Assembly: GCA_022592445.1 (NCBI GenBank)
Contig: JABYQR010000109.1
Coordinates: 56,497 to 120,496 of the forward strand
From: Cytidiella melzeri
Lineage: Eukaryota > Basidiomycota > Agaricomycetes > Polyporales > Irpicaceae
Length of the DNA: 64,000 nucleotides
Direction: 5' to 3'
A model generated the notes under the pieces. It saw only the letters and a program-made list of their open reading frames with translations. It did no database searches and had not been told where the DNA came from. Positions 60,728-64,000 of the stretch are shown piece after piece. Numbering within the stretch: the first letter of the stretch is position 1; every line of letters starts with the position of its first letter. The position numbers and the translations under genes are program-made.

Positions 60728-61150
60728 GCGAGGAAGTGACGACAAGGAGAGAGGAACGACGAGCGGACTCGCGTGGACAATGACGACAGGAGTATAGGTG
60801 ATGAGGAGGAGTGGAGACAAGACAACGAGGGATCAGCTGACAATGAGCTAAAGACCAGGATATATTAGCACAGTGATGAGACTAGTACAAGGTGAACATC
60901 ACCTAAAGACCAGGAGGTAGAATCTGAGGTCTTTAGGGAGCTACAGGGTGGGTTTATATACATCTCAGACAAGGACCCCTGGTACCGGGTCTGTACTCCT
61001 AACACTGCCGTGGGAACGTATGGTGTGCTATGATGCGATGTTCTACAATGTTCCACAATGTTCCAGCACCTTCTGTGATCATGTGACCAGTCTGTCACAT
61101 GCACTTGATCACATGCAGTATCCATGTACCATCGATAAGATAAGATAAGG
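60728..61150 (-). repeat. LTR copy, minus orientation (5' LTR of the gypsy fragment)
   Basis: The complement of 59372-59742 plus an extra segment of about 55 bp bounded by the 12-base direct repeat CCTGGTCTTTAG. Its TATA-type sequence (about 60953-60963) faces the gag fragment on the minus strand, as a 5' LTR should. Confidence 0.75.
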
Positions 61151-61371
61151 AAATTGAGAAGATAGGTTAACAAAAATAAAAGGAAAAGAAAGGAAAAGTG
61201 TGCATGCTCGTGACAATGTGGCAGAACTTCTCTGACTTCTCAGTCAAGCTCACCTCTTTGACCTTGCCCTAGTTCCGCTTTTCATTCTTCTTCTTCTTCT
61301 TCTTATCCGCAGTGTCCACCTCCATGACCTGACTGTATGACCCAGTTCCAAGGCTAGACTTTTTCAGACGG

Positions 61372-61651
61372 TTCTAAGAACTATGACATCATCTACTAGA
61401 ATGTTCTACACTATCACATCATAGTTTTAGCATGTTTCACAAGTTTCTAGAGAGTTCTATCATGTGATTCACAGATAAGGAAAGAAGCGCATCAGCGCAT
61501 CAATGATGGAGTGCGCATAAATTGATAGGTGCTCAAATAAGCGCTGGAATAAGCGCTAGATAAGTGCTGGATAAGTGCCTAAATAATCCCATTAATACCA
61601 TTGCCTGTTAAGGCAAGTCTTGTAGAAACATTGAAAATCTGTGACATAGGC
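61372..61651 (+). repeat. Copia-associated direct repeat, copy 1
   Basis: From TTCTAAGAACTATGACATCA to GAAAATCTGTGACA, matching 62014-62337 in order with small gaps. The centre is rich in near-palindromic AAGCGCT(GA)ATAAGCGC units. It is probably LTR or 5' leader sequence of the copia element whose Gag follows copy 2. Confidence 0.65.
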
Positions 61652-62013
61652 GTATTGTTGGGTGAGCACCTCGCCAGTGCAACTCATGCTACGCAGAGTT
61701 TCCCGGACTATACAGTTGATCAGGAATCTAATCTAGAAGTACCTACATCATGTAACTACAACTTGTCTTCTCTTCAATTAAGTGGTTCACCTTGTCTTGC
61801 TCGCACTTGCTCCTCACTCCAATATATACACCTTCTAGAAAAGGTTGACATTGTTTGCCTCAAGAAAAAGGCCTGTTCTGTTGTACCTTTTCTGCCAAAC
61901 TAACAGTCAGTTTTCTGTTCTTGAAGAATGGCGCATTTTGTCTCCACTTTCCCTGATGACATAGATTATATGTTGTTATTTTAGGTTTGCCGCCTAATTT
62001 TTGTTTCCAGAAG

Positions 62014-62337
62014 TTTCTAAGAACTATGACATCATCTAATAGAATGTTCTATACTATGACATCATAGTTCCAGCATGTTGCACAAGGTTCCAGAGAGTTC
62101 TATTATATGATACACAGATAAGGAAAGGAGCGCATCAACGCATCAGAGACAGAGGGCACATCAGTGCATCAATTGATTAGCGCTGAAATCAGCGCTGAAA
62201 TAAGCGCCAGATAAGAGCCAGTTAAGCGCTGCTTAAGCGCCTAAATAGACGCCAGATAAGCACTGGATAAGCGCCTAATATTTAATAATACCATTGCCTG
62301 GTAAGGCAAGTCTTGTAGAAACATTGAAAATCTGTGA
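62014..62337 (+). repeat. Copia-associated direct repeat, copy 2 (leads into Gag)
   Basis: Same order as copy 1 with more AAGCGC units (about 62190-62275). It runs straight into the Gag frame at 62334 (CTGTGACACCTACC). The two copies are about 640 bp apart, so they may be an LTR and a second insertion rather than two LTRs of one full element. Confidence 0.65.
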
Positions 62338-63079
62338 CACCTACCTCGACATCATCTGCGTATCGGATCACCCCTCTTGCCAGACCAGAGAATTACCTCA
62401 CGTGGCGAATCCAACTCAGCGACATTCTCCGAGAATTAGATCTTTGGGGTCATGTCAGCGGAGCTGTGAAAAAGCCCAGGCGAGGAGATACTAGCAAATG
62501 GGAAGCCAAGGATTAGAAGACGCTTACCCCTATCTGACTTCGCATCAATAATGATATGATGATGCATGTGATGGCCGCCAAAACTTTGAAGGAGGCTTTT
62601 GATGCCTTGGCCAACATTTTTGCCACCCAGGGCAGTGTTACCTGCGTCATTATCTGACACAAACTTTTTGGTTACCGGATCGACGAGACGGAGGATCTCA
62701 CAGTCAAGATCCGAGACATTAAGCGTCTCTGGATTGAATATAATATGGTTTGGGGAACCGCTACTGCATTGGGCAATAACAATCTTGCGATGGGCATCTT
62801 ATCGGCGTTACCGGAGTCTTGGGACGCATTTGTTTCCGTCATTGCTGCTGATGGCAATCTCACTTCTGCCAGTCTTATTGGTCGTATTGTGCAGGAGAAA
62901 TCTCGACGCAAGTCACGCGTCAACGCCCAGGCTTTTGCAGCCACTCGTGTTATGCCAAAGAAACGGTGTTTTTGCACTGGAGTCACTTGTTACAAGTGTG
63001 GCAAGGAAGGTCACATCAGACCCGAATGTGAGGAACAGTTCAGTGGAGAAAGCACAAAAAAAACACAGATGAAATTTTG
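62334..63079 (+). pseudogene. Ty1/copia Gag with three in-frame stop codons
   Basis: One continuous frame carries SRPENYLTWRIQL-like ARPENYLTWRIQLSDILREL and DLWGHVSGAVKKP, NNDMMMHVMAAKTLKEAFDA, DIKRLWIEYNM, MGILSALPESWDAFVSVIAA and SLIGRIVQEKSRRKSR. It ends with a CCHC zinc knuckle CYKCGKEGHIRPEC (about 62989-63030). Stops fall at 62514-62516 (TAG), 62535-62537 (TGA) and 62655-62657 (TGA). The two TGA codons stand where the family has Arg. No protease, integrase or reverse transcriptase follows; the element is cut off before the LTR at 63242. Confidence 0.85.
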
Positions 63080-63241
63080 AGGCAAATATCTCAAGAGGAA
63101 AGATGTAAAAAAGTATATCCTCTTTTTCAATGCCTTTTTTGATGAGATATGTGTGGCTCGTTACGCAGTGCTACAAGCAGGAGTACAGATTTTGACGGCT
63201 GCTGTGCCGCTCAGCTTACAACTTGGAGCTACAGGCAAGAC

Positions 63242-63411
63242 TGTTAGAAGGCTATGAAAGTAGAGGAAAGTGTTGAGAGAGCAAGACTGAGAGAGATCAC
63301 ACAGTGGGAGTTGGGGATCAAAAGTGCGTGCCGTTGCATTGATCAGAGTAAGTCTTAAATACGGTAACTACGGCGCTAGTACGTTGAGCGTCTAAGTATT
63401 ATAGTCGAACA
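63242..63411 (-). repeat. 3' LTR of a minus-strand copia element
   Basis: On the minus strand it starts TGTTCGACTATAATAC right after the polypurine tract TTGAAGGGGAG (63412-63422) and ends CTTCTAACA, so the termini are TGTTCGA and TCTAACA. About 170 bp. It holds TATTTAAG (about 63353-63360) as a possible TATA box. The far LTR is outside the window. Confidence 0.65.
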
Positions 63412-63418
63412 CTCCCCT

Positions 63419-64000
63419 TCAAGCACGAATATGAAGTAGTTCATTGAAGTGCTTGAGTTTTTTGAGAGGTAGTGCTTTAGTAAGTGTATCAGCACGTTGA
63501 TCGTTAGAAGATATGTGTTGAATAGTTATATACTTCTTGAGTACACGATTGCTGATGAAATTCTTACAAATTTCAAAGTGTTTAGTTTGTTGCGAATGTT
63601 GCTCATCAGGTGAGCTAACAATGGCAATAGTTGATGCACTGTCAGTATACATTTTGACAGGATCCATAGTAAAGTTAAGTAGTTCGTCAATGAGAGCTTT
63701 TAAATATATAGCCTCAGTTGACGCATTCGCTAAGGCATATAATTCGGCTTCGGTGACCGATAGTGTTACGAGTGAACCGCGCTTACTTGACCAAGAGATA
63801 AGCGAGTCATTGTATGTGAAGGTGTAGCCCATTATTGGTTTATTGCTGTATGTAGTCATACCGTCAGAATCAGCGTATCCGACAAGTGAAGTATTAGTAG
63901 TAGTTGCTTGGTTTCCTAGGACAAGCCAGTAATCGCATGTTCCCTTCAAGTATAGGTAACACTGTTTAGCTGCAGCAAAGTGTTCCTTAGAAGGGTCAGC
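63419..64000 (-). CDS. Ty1/copia polyprotein, RNase H end; 5' part beyond the window
   Basis: An open frame from the window's right edge to TAA/TGA near 63419. It reads FAAAKQCYLYLKGTCDYWLV, then VGYADSDGMTTYSNKPIMGY (catalytic Asp of RNase H in YADSD), ISWSSKRGSLVTLSVTEAEL (catalytic Glu), MYTDSASTIAIVSSP (third Asp) and TLTKALPLKKLKHF, the usual copia terminus. All RNase H acidic residues are present and no stop is seen, so this element may be younger than the plus-strand copia Gag. The rest of pol lies to the right of the window. Confidence 0.88.
   Translation of the reverse strand, partial: ADPSKEHFAAAKQCYLYLKGTCDYWLVLGNQATTTNTSLVGYADSDGMTTYSNKPIMGYTFTYNDSLISWSSKRGSLVTLSVTEAELYALANASTEAIYLKALIDELLNFTMDPVKMYTDSASTIAIVSSPDEQHSQQTKHFEICKNFISNRVLKKYITIQHISSNDQRADTLTKALPLKKLKHFNELLHIRA

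Overview
The window is nuclear DNA of a filamentous basidiomycete, almost certainly an agaricomycete. Genes are split by many short introns of about 50 to 75 bp with GT-AG ends and CTNAC-like branch sites. Gene content fits as well: a serine-rich CAP/PR-1 protein, P450, RTA1-like and NLR genes, and Plavaka, Fot1/pogo, Tc1, Ty1/copia and Ty3/gypsy transposons. No bacterial, organellar or CRISPR features were seen. All multi-exon models below were joined by eye from splice signals and protein continuity, so small exons may be off.

Left part (1 to about 45.4 kb) is gene-dense. (i) An RBR ubiquitin ligase with a cysteine-peptidase-like N-terminus (+) converges on a 9 kb gene (-) for a giant GTPase / Cys-rich / von Willebrand A protein, with only 177 bp between them. 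(ii) A secreted CAP protein, 3-isopropylmalate dehydrogenase (leucine synthesis) and a cytochrome P450 follow. (iii) A 2.8 kb non-coding stretch holds a foldback repeat. (iv) A YIPF-type Golgi protein, a small TMEM170-like membrane protein and a PCA1/CrpA-like heavy-metal ATPase come next. (v) A NACHT-WD40 NLR gene carries two inactivating lesions. (vi) Two RTA1-like paralogues flank the purine gene for SAICAR synthetase. (vii) A decayed copy of a GPATCH1/TGH-type G-patch splicing gene and a small secreted protein gene end the block.

Right part (about 45.4 to 64 kb) is a transposon nest. A 4.3 kb Tc1/mariner element is itself split by a 2.7 kb Fot1/pogo element, both with TA target duplications and clear terminal inverted repeats. 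Then come AT-rich and tandem-repeat DNA, a DUF6532-like gene divergent from a broken Plavaka transposase, a gypsy gag-protease remnant between inverted LTR copies, a copia Gag with three in-frame stops, and the 3' end of a second, oppositely oriented copia element at the window edge.

Two themes stand out. First, the RBR, giant GTPase and NLR genes are all of types linked elsewhere to ubiquitin signalling and innate immunity, and two of them are neighbours. Second, several unrelated decayed genes on the right share in-frame TGA codons where the family expects Arg (CGA). This looks like C-to-T decay at CpG, as from methylation or RIP-like silencing.
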